31,482 nucleotides of DNA, taken from Synechococcaceae cyanobacterium. Lineage in GTDB: Bacteria; Cyanobacteriota; Cyanobacteriia; PCC-6307; Cyanobiaceae. The translations under genes and the position numbers were made by a program. The notes below the pieces were generated by a model. The model made no database searches, was not told where the DNA came from, and saw only the letters and a list, made by a program, of their open reading frames with translations. This document shows, one piece after another, positions 9,998-17,400 of the stretch. The stretch lies in the NCBI GenBank assembly GCA_947460085.1, contig CANHGA010000002.1, positions 1 through 31,482 of the forward strand, in the 5' to 3' direction. Positions within the stretch are counted from its first letter, which is position 1; every line of letters starts with the position of its first letter.

Positions 9998-10285
9998 ATG
10001 GACGACCTGCTCCCATCAGCCCTCGAAACCGCCATTGAAACGGCGCTCGAAACGGTGCTCGAAACTGCCTTGGAGAGCGCTGATGATGTGGTGAACCTGG
10101 CGCCCGTTTCGGGATCGAACGCCATGGTGTTCGTTCTGATCACCGCCCTGGGCGTGGCGATGGCGCTGGTCTACCTGCCGTTGCGCCTGTTTTTGACGAT
10201 CACTGCCCGCAGCCGCCGGTTGAAGTTGCTGCTGCGGATTCGGCGCCTGCGCGAAGAACTGGGCCAACCTGCAACTACCGCATAA
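9998..10285 (+). CDS. Small membrane protein with N-terminal four-residue repeats
   Basis: I do not recognise a named family. The 95-residue product has three parts. Residues 9-28 are five tandem LETA-type units (12-bp DNA repeat, 10022-10081), strongly acidic and helical in character. Residues 43-65 or so form a hydrophobic membrane segment (AMVFVLITALGVAMALVYLPL). The C-terminus is strongly basic (ARSRRLKLLLRIRRLREELG). It is divergent from groEL and ends 8 bp before the fabG stop on the other strand. The acidic-membrane-basic layout suggests a single-pass membrane protein with the basic tail in the cytoplasm, by the positive-inside rule. Confidence 0.7.
   Translation: MDDLLPSALETAIETALETVLETALESADDVVNLAPVSGSNAMVFVLITALGVAMALVYLPLRLFLTITARSRRLKLLLRIRRLREELGQPATTA
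10022..10081 (+). repeat. Five 12-bp tandem coding repeats
   Basis: Units of the form (C/A)T(C/T)-GAA-AC(N)-G(C/T)(N) at 10022, 10034, 10046, 10058 and 10070 encode LETA, IETA, LETV, LETA and LESA. The copies differ mainly at third positions, and the last is the most diverged. Confidence 0.85.
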
Positions 10286-10293
10286 CTAGTCGC

Positions 10294-11046
10294 TCAACGC
10301 ATGACCATGCCGCCATCGATTTGGAGCACCTGGCCGGTCATGTAGCTGCTGGCGACGTCGGCGGCAAGGAACAGCACGGCGCTCGCCACCTCTTCGGGTT
10401 GGCCCATGCGGCCTAGGGGGATCGCACCGAGGATCGGCTCCACGTCGAGATTCTTGGTCATGTCGGTCTCGATAAAGCCTGGAGCGATCGCATTCACCGT
10501 CACCCCCCTTCCGGCAAATTCAGCCGCACAGCTGCGGGTGAAGCCAATCACCCCGGCTTTGGCGGCGCTGTAGTTCGACTGGCCAGGGTTCCCCATGAGC
10601 GCCACCACGGAGGTGATGTTGATGATGCGGCCCGAGCGGGCTTTCAGCATCGAGCGGCTCACCGCTCGGGTGCAGAGGAACACCCCTGTGAGGTTGAGGT
10701 CGATCACGCTCTTCCAATCGGAGGTCTTCATCCGCATCAGCAGGCCGTCCTTGGTAATGCCGGCGTTGTTGACCAGGACATCCAGGCGCCCGGACTTTTC
10801 CAGCACGGTTTTCACCATGAGCTCCACCTGCTCCTCGTCGGCCACATTGGCTTGATAGCTCCATGCCTTCCCCCCGGCGGCATGGATCTCAGCCACCACG
10901 GCTTCGGCGGCATCCGGCGAATTGGCGTAGTTCACCACCACCTCGGCACCCTGGGCCGCCAGGGTGAGGGCAATGGAACGACCAATCCCCCGGCTCGCTC
11001 CGGTCACCAGGGTGACGTGTCCAGCGAGTGCTTGGGAGGAGGCCAT
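10294..11046 (-). CDS. fabG: 3-oxoacyl-[acyl-carrier-protein] reductase
   Basis: NADPH-dependent reduction step of each fatty-acid elongation cycle, in the cytoplasm. The 250 residues form a classical short-chain dehydrogenase: TGASRGIG near the N-terminus (nucleotide binding), VLVNNAGITKDGLLMRM, the catalytic serine in NITSVVALMGNPGQ, the Tyr-Lys pair in YSAAKAG, and APGFIETDMT. The length is normal for FabG. The ATG at 11046 is followed by a typical ASSQALAGHVTLVTGASRGI start. It lies 42 nt downstream of a family 9 glycosyltransferase gene on the same strand and may be co-transcribed with it. Confidence 0.95.
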   Translation of the reverse strand: MASSQALAGHVTLVTGASRGIGRSIALTLAAQGAEVVVNYANSPDAAEAVVAEIHAAGGKAWSYQANVADEEQVELMVKTVLEKSGRLDVLVNNAGITKDGLLMRMKTSDWKSVIDLNLTGVFLCTRAVSRSMLKARSGRIINITSVVALMGNPGQSNYSAAKAGVIGFTRSCAAEFAGRGVTVNAIAPGFIETDMTKNLDVEPILGAIPLGRMGQPEEVASAVLFLAADVASSYMTGQVLQIDGGMVMR

Positions 11047-11088
11047 CGGGGCAAAGATTGGGTGAATGGATCGTATGGCGCCCTGCGC

Positions 11089-11943
11089 TTAGCCAAAGCC
11101 AAGCGCAGTTAGCACCGACTCCATGCTGATCGTGGCGAGCTCAAGTGCGGTGCCCAGGCTTTGCACACCCTGGCGAGGGGGCAGGCTGTCGGCGGGCCGG
11201 CCTAGGGCCACCAGGGGCAGACCCAAGAGCAGGGCCCATTCGATGGTCTCTGGATCACTGGCTACCACCACATCGGCGCTGGCCACCTGGGCGGCCCGCT
11301 TGGCTGCGCCTGCAACGGTTGGGGCCGAATCAACATGGGCAGCGTTGACGACCCGAAGGTTGGGCAGCTTGCTGAGAATGCGCTCGGGGAGGTGCTGCCA
11401 CTGGGCTTGGGGCCAGTCGTTTGCAGTTCCCCAAGGAGCGAGCAGCAGCGCTGGGCCCTCCCCTGGGGGCAAGGCGGCAGCTGCGGCATCGAGCCCAGCT
11501 TTGGCCAGGGGCAAGCGGAAGGCCTCGGCATTCAGGCTCACTCCCACCGGTTTGAGATCGGCCTCCCAGGCCTGATTGGGCCAGGGATTGGCGCTGGCTT
11601 GGATCTTTTCCGTGGCGGAAAACCCCGAGGCGGCAATGCGGGTGGGGATATGGCTCATCGAGAGCATCAGGTCCACCTGGCGACCGCTGGCGCGGTTGAG
11701 GCAGAGCTGAAAATCGGGCTCCCGAACCGACCCGAGCAAATTGGCCCAGTCGGCCATGGTGGCGTCGTTGAAGGCAAAGGGAATCACCTTCTCCACGGCT
11801 GGATGGAGCTGCCAGAGGGCGGCGGTTGCCGTGGGGCAGACCACCTGCACGTGGGCCTTGAGTTGCTCGGCCACCGCGTCGACAGCGGCAAAGGCTTGCA
11901 ATTGCTGGCTGCTGCCACCGGGAATCAGAAACAGGGCCCGCAT
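11089..11943 (-). CDS. Glycosyltransferase family 9 (heptosyltransferase-like)
   Basis: 284 residues resembling ADP-heptose:LPS heptosyltransferases: [28 protein letters not shown] at the N-terminus, a middle [13 protein letters not shown] segment, and a C-terminal nucleotide-sugar half with [20 protein letters not shown] and [23 protein letters not shown]. It is shorter than true WaaF/WaaC enzymes (about 340 residues), and the acceptor is unknown. A role in outer-membrane glycan or lipopolysaccharide synthesis is inferred from the family only. It is transcribed divergently from ispD with a 71-bp gap. Confidence 0.75.
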   Translation of the reverse strand: MRALFLIPGGSSQQLQAFAAVDAVAEQLKAHVQVVCPTATAALWQLHPAVEKVIPFAFNDATMADWANLLGSVREPDFQLCLNRASGRQVDLMLSMSHIPTRIAASGFSATEKIQASANPWPNQAWEADLKPVGVSLNAEAFRLPLAKAGLDAAAAALPPGEGPALLLAPWGTANDWPQAQWQHLPERILSKLPNLRVVNAAHVDSAPTVAGAAKRAAQVASADVVVASDPETIEWALLLGLPLVALGRPADSLPPRQGVQSLGTALELATISMESVLTALGFG

Positions 11944-12014
11944 TGCGGTGGCATCGGCACGGTGGCCTGATTGTATGGAGCCCAGTCGGTTTGGCCCGCT
12001 GCCGGGAGTCTCTT

Positions 12015-12710
12015 GTGCATTTGCTGATCGCCGCCGCAGGAAGTGGCCGCCGGATGGGAGCCGAAGGCAACAAGTTGTTGTTGCCCGTGGCTGGGCGGGC
12101 CGTGCTCGCCTGGACCCTTGATGCCGCCCTGGCCTCCTCCGCCATCACCTGGATCGGGTTGGTGGGCCAGCCGGTGGATGAACAGGCGATTCGGGCCATC
12201 GTGGCCGCTGCCAATCCCCGGGTCCCCGTGGCGTGGATCGTGGGTGGGGAGACCCGGCAGGAATCGGTCAGCCGCGGTTTGGCTGCGCTGCCGGCTGATG
12301 CCGAGGGGGTGCTGATCCATGACGGCGCCCGTTGTTTGGTGGACCCCGATCTGTTGGAGCGCTGTGTGATCGCCGTGCAGCAGGGCCTAGCGGTGATTGC
12401 GGCGACCCCCGTGACCGACACGATCAAGCAGGTGGATGGCGGCGGATGCATCACTGCGACACCGGATCGCAGTCAGCTTTGGGCGGCCCAAACTCCCCAA
12501 GGGTTTCCAGTGCAGCAGCTGCGGGATGCCCATGCCACGGCCACGGCCGAGGGCTGGAGTGTCACCGACGATGCGGCGCTTTTTGAGCGGCTGGGTCTGG
12601 CGGTGCAGGTGTTGGAGGCCCCCCCCTCCAACATCAAGCTCACCACCCCCTTTGATTTGACGATCGCCGAGGCTGTGCTGGCCGAGGCTGTGCTGGTGGA
12701 TCGCGGCTAG
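12015..12710 (+). CDS. ispD: 2-C-methyl-D-erythritol 4-phosphate cytidylyltransferase
   Basis: Third step of the MEP isoprenoid pathway: MEP + CTP to CDP-ME. The 231-residue product starts [19 protein letters not shown], the CTP-binding loop of the family. It also has [54 protein letters not shown] and [10 protein letters not shown], all family signatures. The start is GTG 12015 with GGGAG 7 nt upstream; the open frame extends to 11943 but that region has no family similarity. The C-terminus carries an exact 15-bp tandem duplication (AEAVL twice). It supplies precursors for carotenoid, phytol and quinone side chains. Confidence 0.95.
   Translation: MHLLIAAAGSGRRMGAEGNKLLLPVAGRAVLAWTLDAALASSAITWIGLVGQPVDEQAIRAIVAAANPRVPVAWIVGGETRQESVSRGLAALPADAEGVLIHDGARCLVDPDLLERCVIAVQQGLAVIAATPVTDTIKQVDGGGCITATPDRSQLWAAQTPQGFPVQQLRDAHATATAEGWSVTDDAALFERLGLAVQVLEAPPSNIKLTTPFDLTIAEAVLAEAVLVDRG
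12666..12695 (+). repeat. Exact 15-bp tandem duplication at the ispD 3' end
   Basis: GCCGAGGCTGTGCTG occurs at 12666-12680 and again at 12681-12695, in frame, adding five residues (AEAVL) to the C-terminus. Exact identity suggests recent slippage. Confidence 0.9.
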
Positions 12711-12729
12711 GGCTTCGATCCACCCCCCC

Positions 12730-13638
12730 TTAGGGAAGCAGCGCTAGGCGACCCCCCGTGCCATCGAGCTGGGTCCGCACTCCCAAGGGCAGGGCGGCAT
12801 TGCAGTCGCCGTGGCCGATCGGCAGGCCCGCCACCACGGGAATCCCGAGGTCGGCGGTGCGTTCGCGCAGCACCTCCTCCAGGCTGAAACTGGGGCGATC
12901 TGGGGTGGTGGGGTCGTCGCAGCCGCTGAAGCTGCCCAGGCCGATGCCCGCTAGCCGCTGCAGGGCGCCGCCCAGCCGCCAGTGGGTGAGCATCCGCTCA
13001 ATGCGATAGGGGGCTTCGCCCACGTCTTCCAGGATCAAGATGGCGCCGTCGAGATCGGGCCAATGGGGGGTGCCCAGCAGGTGGGTGGCCACCGTGAGAT
13101 TGGCCACCATCAGGGGGCCTTCGGCTAGCCCTGGACACCAGCCCTCCCCTGCCAGATCGGCCAGGGGCTCCCCAAAGAGCAGGGAGCGCAAGCGCTGCTG
13201 GCTCCAGGCCGGTTCTGCGGCCAGGCTGGTCAGCAGGGGGCCATGGACGGCTCCGCCATGGCCTTGGGCCACCTGGGCCCAGAGCAAGGAGGTGACATCG
13301 GAGAAGCCCAGGAGCCAGGTGGGCCCCATGGCCAGGGGCCGCTCCAGCAGTCGGGCGGAACCCCAGCCCCCCCGCATGCAGGCCAGCAGAGAAACGGGTG
13401 GCTCCTCGCCCTGTCGTTCGGTTTGGAGATCGGCGGACCGCTCGTGATCGTTGCCGGCCAGGTAGCCCCAGCTCCGCAGGGGCTTGCGTTCCACCACAAG
13501 CCCCCAGCCCTCCAAGATGGCAATGCCCGCATCGAGGCGGGCCCGGGCTTCTTCGCCTTCCAGGCAGGAGCTGGCGGCCACCACGGCCACGGAATCTCCA
13601 GAAACCAGGGGTTTGGGCAGGCGAATTGGCCCAGCCAT
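12730..13638 (-). CDS. ldcA: LD-carboxypeptidase (muramoyltetrapeptide carboxypeptidase, peptidase S66)
   Basis: Removes the terminal D-Ala from murein tetrapeptides during peptidoglycan recycling. The 302 residues match family S66: VVAASSCLEGEEARARLDAG near the N-terminus, the nucleophile region LLGFSDVTSLLWA (Ser), ILILEDVGEAPYRIERMLTHW (Glu) and GLPIGHGDCNAALPLG (His), giving the Ser-Glu-His triad. The ATG at 13638 shares one base with the stop of ubiA (TGATG), so translation is coupled. A GTG one codon upstream is an alternative. It converges on ispD with a 19-bp gap. Confidence 0.9.
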   Translation of the reverse strand: MAGPIRLPKPLVSGDSVAVVAASSCLEGEEARARLDAGIAILEGWGLVVERKPLRSWGYLAGNDHERSADLQTERQGEEPPVSLLACMRGGWGSARLLERPLAMGPTWLLGFSDVTSLLWAQVAQGHGGAVHGPLLTSLAAEPAWSQQRLRSLLFGEPLADLAGEGWCPGLAEGPLMVANLTVATHLLGTPHWPDLDGAILILEDVGEAPYRIERMLTHWRLGGALQRLAGIGLGSFSGCDDPTTPDRPSFSLEEVLRERTADLGIPVVAGLPIGHGDCNAALPLGVRTQLDGTGGRLALLP

Positions 13639-14528
13639 CACAGCCTCCCCACCACCAGGGCCAGCAGCAGCAGGCCACCCAGCAGCACCTGGCGGCTGAA
13701 ATGGCGGCCAAAGCTGGAGCGGGGCAGATCGGTGCGCCGCAGCCCAAGGGCTTCCCGCTGCATCCCGGCGGCCGCCAGCAGCCACAGGGGCCAGAACGGC
13801 CAGCCCACCCCCGCTTGGCCGGCGGCCCCTGCCAGGGCCAGGGCCGTCAAGCCATAGCAAACGGTCACGGTGAGCGGGGCCCGATCGCCCAGGCTTAAGG
13901 CACTGCTCCGCACCCCGATTCCCCGGTCGTCATCACGGTCGGCCATGGCATAGACCGTGTCAAATCCGAAGGTCCAGAGCACGGCGGCCAGCCAGGTGAG
14001 CGCCAGGGGCCAGCCGCCAGAGAGGTTGCCGCTGACGGCCGCCCAGGGGATCAATACCGCAAAGCCCCAGCAGAAGGCCAGCACCAGCTGGGGATAATCA
14101 AACCAGCGCTTGGCACTGGGGTAGAGCAGCACCGGCGGTAGGGCGGCGATGGCGAGGCCCAGGCAGCTCAGGCGATGGGCTGCCGGCAGGGCAAGCACAA
14201 CGGCCAGGGCGGCGGCCAGGGCCACCACCAGCAACACCAGGGCTTCCAGGCTGCCCACCCGGCCATCGGCCATCGGCCTGGTTTTGGTGCGCTCCACCAG
14301 GGGATCGATGCGCCGATCCCAGAGGTCGTTAGCGATGCAGCCGGCCCCGCTTACGGCGAGGCCCCCCAGCACGATCAACAGCACCAGGTGTGGGGAGGGC
14401 CTTCCTCCGGGCACGAGCCAGAGGCTCCAACCCGCCGGTATCAGCAGGATGAGACGACCACTGGGTTTGTGCCAGCGCAGCAACTCGAGCCAGGTCGCCA
14501 GACGGGCGGTGATGCGGGGAACGGCCAC
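13638..14528 (-). CDS. ubiA: 4-hydroxybenzoate polyprenyltransferase, UbiA family
   Basis: In cyanobacteria this enzyme attaches the polyprenyl chain to the aromatic head group of plastoquinone. The 296 residues include LLRWHKPSGRLILLIPAGWS, the first Asp-rich site in CIANDLWDRRIDPLVERTKT, the RPMADGRV motif, and the second site in YAMADRDDDRGIGVRSSAL. About eight membrane helices are evident. It is divergent from ppx and overlaps ldcA downstream. Function is from family knowledge; the specific quinone product is inferred. Confidence 0.92.
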   Translation of the reverse strand: MAVPRITARLATWLELLRWHKPSGRLILLIPAGWSLWLVPGGRPSPHLVLLIVLGGLAVSGAGCIANDLWDRRIDPLVERTKTRPMADGRVGSLEALVLLVVALAAALAVVLALPAAHRLSCLGLAIAALPPVLLYPSAKRWFDYPQLVLAFCWGFAVLIPWAAVSGNLSGGWPLALTWLAAVLWTFGFDTVYAMADRDDDRGIGVRSSALSLGDRAPLTVTVCYGLTALALAGAAGQAGVGWPFWPLWLLAAAGMQREALGLRRTDLPRSSFGRHFSRQVLLGGLLLLALVVGRL

Positions 14529-14534
14529 GCTCGG

Positions 14535-14569
14535 AGCAGACCTGCTTTGGCCGGCACCCTAGGTCTGCT
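14535..14569. promoter_or_regulatory. Operator-like inverted repeat between ubiA and ppx
   Basis: AGCAGACCT (14535-14543) and AGGTCTGCT (14561-14569) are perfect complements separated by 17 nt, inside the short gap between two divergent genes. The spacing puts the half-sites about two-and-a-half helical turns apart centre to centre. It is not a Pho box (CTTAACCT repeats). It could be a regulator site or a hairpin in either leader. Confidence 0.4.
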
Positions 14570-14586
14570 GCGGGATTCTCCTGCGG

Positions 14587-16269
14587 ATGTCAAAGTGGCG
14601 CCACCCAGCCCCAGGCTGCCCGATGGTTCAGGCCCCGCCCTCCCAACAGCCTGGCCAGGCCTTGGGTCGTCGCCGTGTCGCTGCAATCGATATCGGCACC
14701 AACTCCATTCACCTGTTGGTGGCGGAGGTGGATCCTGAGCTGCGCAGTTTTTCGGTGCTGGTGGCCGAAAAAGCCACCACGCGCCTGGGGGAGCGGGATC
14801 CAGAGACCGGTGATTTGAGCTCGGATGCCATTGAGCGGGCGTTTCGGACCCTCAGGCAGGACCGGGACCTGGCGCTTAGCCACGGGGTTGAGCAGATCGT
14901 CACCGCTGCCACCAGCGCGGTGCGGGAGGCGCCCAATGGCGGCGATTTCTTGCTGGCCCTGCAGGACCAGTTGGGCCTCGAGGTGGAGTTGGTGAGTGGT
15001 CCGGAGGAGGCCCGCCTGATCTATCTGGGCGTGCTTTCGGGGATGACCTTTGGCGATCAGCCCCACCTGATCCTGGATATCGGTGGCGGCTCTACCGAGC
15101 TGGTGCTTGCCGATGGCCGCGATGCCCGCTCCCTCACCAGTACCCGGATTGGGGCGGTGCGGCTGCAGCGGGAGTTTTGCCGGCAGGACCCGTTGCCGCC
15201 TGATCAGCACTCCTTTCTCAAGGCCTACATCCAAGGAGCCCTGGATCCGGCGGTAGCCCAGACCCGGGCCGCTCTCCAGCCGGGTGAAAAGCCCCTACTC
15301 GTGGCCACCAGCGGCACGGCCATGGCCCTGGCCGCCTTGGCGGCAGCAGAGGACGGCCGTCCCCCCTTGAAATTGCAGGGGTATCGCCTCAGCAAGACCC
15401 GCATCGATCAGCAGATCGCCCGCCTGCTGGCGATGACAGCCGAGCAACGCAAAACCCTGACAGCCATCAACGAGCGGCGCGCCGAAATCATTGTGCCCGG
15501 GGCCCTGATTCTCCAGACCGCCATGGAGATGCTCCAGGTGAAGGAGCTGGTTGTCTGCGATCGGGCCCTAAGGGAGGGTTTGATTGTGGATTGGATGCTG
15601 CGCAATCACCTCTTGGGTGATCGCTTCTCGTTTCAGAGCACCATTCGCCAGCGCACGGTCATGCATCTGGCCCAGAGTTTTGGTGTCGACCGCAGCCGGG
15701 CGGATCGGGTGGCGGGCTTCGCCCTCAGCCTCTACGACCAGACCCGGGGCCTCATCCACAGCGATGACGGCCTGGGCCGGGAACTGCTCTGGGCGGCAGC
15801 CCAACTGCATACCTGTGGCAAGAGCATCAATATTGCGGCCTACCACAAACACACCTGGTACTTGATTCGCCATGGCGAGTTGTTGGGCTATTCCCAAGCC
15901 GAACATTTGATGGTGGCGGCCATTGCCCGCTATCACCGCCGCGGCTTGCCCAAAAAGCGCCACGAGTCCTGGCAGCTCATTGTGGACAGGCAACAGCGCC
16001 GCACCGTGGCGTCCATGGCCTTGCTGTTGAGGCTGGCGGCCTCCCTCGATCGAAGGCCAGCCTCTGTGATAGGCAGCATCAAGGTGGTTCCCCTGCAGGA
16101 AGGGTCAGCGAAACAGGCCCCATCCGAGCTGGAGATTTCCCTTGAGGCCGTGGATCCGCCTCCAGGGGATCAGCCAGCCGATCTCAGCCTGGAGCGTTGG
16201 AGCCTGGCTGCTTGCCGGGACGGGGTTCTGGAGGCCTGCGGGCTGTCCCTGAAGGTGCTGGAGCCTTAG
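14587..16269 (+). CDS. ppx: Exopolyphosphatase, Ppx/GppA family
   Basis: Releases phosphate from polyphosphate ends, or acts on pppGpp. The 560 residues contain AAIDIGTNSIHLLVAEVD (first phosphate-binding loop of the ASKHA fold), TAATSAVREA, LVSGPEEARLIYLG, LILDIGGGSTELVLADG (second loop), and a C-terminal HD-like half with LHTCGKSINIAAYHKHTWYL and IARYHRRGLPKK. Two starts are possible: ATG 14587 and ATG 14623; the second removes 12 residues with no family similarity. The last 86 bp overlap the end of the rodZ-like gene on the opposite strand. Confidence 0.92.
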   Translation: MSKWRHPAPGCPMVQAPPSQQPGQALGRRRVAAIDIGTNSIHLLVAEVDPELRSFSVLVAEKATTRLGERDPETGDLSSDAIERAFRTLRQDRDLALSHGVEQIVTAATSAVREAPNGGDFLLALQDQLGLEVELVSGPEEARLIYLGVLSGMTFGDQPHLILDIGGGSTELVLADGRDARSLTSTRIGAVRLQREFCRQDPLPPDQHSFLKAYIQGALDPAVAQTRAALQPGEKPLLVATSGTAMALAALAAAEDGRPPLKLQGYRLSKTRIDQQIARLLAMTAEQRKTLTAINERRAEIIVPGALILQTAMEMLQVKELVVCDRALREGLIVDWMLRNHLLGDRFSFQSTIRQRTVMHLAQSFGVDRSRADRVAGFALSLYDQTRGLIHSDDGLGRELLWAAAQLHTCGKSINIAAYHKHTWYLIRHGELLGYSQAEHLMVAAIARYHRRGLPKKRHESWQLIVDRQQRRTVASMALLLRLAASLDRRPASVIGSIKVVPLQEGSAKQAPSELEISLEAVDPPPGDQPADLSLERWSLAACRDGVLEACGLSLKVLEP

Positions 16270-17086
16270 GGGCCGCAAAGGTTTGCCATGTCACCTCGGA
16301 GATGGAGCCCAAGGGCCGTGCCGTTGTGCCACCAACCTGAACGAGGAGAAGATCCGGCCGGCCGGCCAGCACCCTCAAGCCTTCGTTGAGGGGAAACCCT
16401 TGACGGCCCTTGAAATCTCCGCGGAAGAGTTGTTTGCCCTTGAGGGTTTTCACCTCAAGCCAGGTGTTATTGCTGCTGCTGAGGGTGAGGCTGGAGGCTC
16501 CAGTTTTGGCAGGGGTAAGGGCTTGGTCTTTTGCTGTGGCTTGGGCTTGCTGGGTTTGGACTGGGTTGGTCTGGACTGGCTTGGTCAGTACCGGCTTGGC
16601 CAGGATGGCTGCGAGCTGGCGCCCTTGCCATTGCTGCCACAGGGCAACGCTGCCAGCTGCCACCCCGCCGGCCAGGGCCAGGGTGGCGAGCACCGGGACC
16701 ACGCCGATGCCGCGGGGGGCCTGGTTTGCGGCGGGCCCGCGGGGCTCCTCGAGCTCAGCTTTGGGCTTGAGGTTTTGAAGCTCGATCGGCCTGGTGTTCA
16801 GGCTGCCGCTCTGGCGCAGGGCCTGGATTTCCCCATCAATCGTGACCCCCAGGTTTTGGGCGATCCGACGGGCCTGGGCAATCACGAAAACCTGCTCAGG
16901 CAGACGGTGCAGGTCCCCTGATTCGAGGGCTTCGAGTTGCTCAACCCCCATGTTGAGCCGCTTGGCCAGTTCGGCCACGCCCAGGCATGCGTCAAGCCGG
17001 GCTTGGACGATTGCTGCGGCCAAGGCCATCAGCTCGGGGGAGGAGGGGGTGATGTCGGGGGAGGAAGGCAAAACGGTGGACTGCAC
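16184..17086 (-). CDS. RodZ-like helix-turn-helix membrane protein
   Basis: RodZ links the MreB cytoskeleton to the wall-building machinery in rod-shaped bacteria. The 300 residues have the RodZ layout: an N-terminal HTH (residues 20-90 or so, LGVAELAKRLNMGVEQLEAL), one membrane helix (about 128-150), a Lys/Pro/Val/Gln/Thr repeat linker (KPVLTKPVQTNPVQTQQ), and a C-terminal domain with SSSNNTWLEVKTLKGKQLF and GFPLNEGLRVLAGRPD as in DUF4115. The last 28 codons, a Pro/Arg/Gly-rich tail, are antisense to the end of ppx. Membrane topology is inferred. Confidence 0.85.
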   Translation of the reverse strand: MQSTVLPSSPDITPSSPELMALAAAIVQARLDACLGVAELAKRLNMGVEQLEALESGDLHRLPEQVFVIAQARRIAQNLGVTIDGEIQALRQSGSLNTRPIELQNLKPKAELEEPRGPAANQAPRGIGVVPVLATLALAGGVAAGSVALWQQWQGRQLAAILAKPVLTKPVQTNPVQTQQAQATAKDQALTPAKTGASSLTLSSSNNTWLEVKTLKGKQLFRGDFKGRQGFPLNEGLRVLAGRPDLLLVQVGGTTARPLGSISEVTWQTFAAPKAPAPSGTARRPPEPRPGKQPGSNAPG

Positions 17087-17153
17087 CCGAAGGTTGTCTG
17101 CTGCACCGATTGTGGGACAGATTTATGTTTTTCAGAGGTTCTGGCGAGATTGA

Positions 17154-17170
17154 CCTGGGGTACCCCCAGG
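17154..17170. repeat. 7-bp G/C-rich hairpin between tRNA-Val and the rodZ-like gene
   Basis: CCTGGGG (17154-17160) pairs with CCCCAGG (17164-17170) around TAC; it contains the palindrome GGGGTACCCC. It lies 82 nt beyond the 3' end of the tRNA on the minus strand. There is no T run after it, so a terminator role for the tRNA is unproven. The rest of this 165-bp gap shows no other clear feature. Confidence 0.5.
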
Positions 17171-17251
17171 AATTTGCCATCGGAGGGTTGGGCAAAGCCA
17201 TTGCCGCCCAGTTGATCCCAGCCCAAAAGCAGGATTGGATCTTGTCTGAAA

Positions 17252-17323
<72 letters not shown>

Positions 17324-17352
17324 GCACCTGTTGAGCTTAAAACACCACCGGT

Positions 17353-17396
17353 GAGGGCCCCGACCCGGGCCCTCCATCAGCGGGCCCTCCATCAGC
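17353..17396. repeat. Hairpin and exact 15-bp tandem repeat upstream of mqo
   Basis: GAGGGCCC (17353-17360) pairs with GGGCCCTC (17367-17374) around a 6-nt loop. The right arm is the start of a 15-bp unit GGGCCCTCCATCAGC present twice in tandem (17367-17381, 17382-17396), ending 4 nt before the mqo ATG. The same 77-bp gap must also hold the tRNA-Val promoter on the other strand. The second copy offers an alternative right arm for the stem. Confidence 0.8.
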
Positions 17397-17400
17397 GAGC

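Noticed and set aside
13638..13860. N-terminal extension of the LD-carboxypeptidase gene
   Set aside because: The frame stays open upstream but lies wholly within ubiA and has no family similarity. The TGATG coupling supports the start at 13638.
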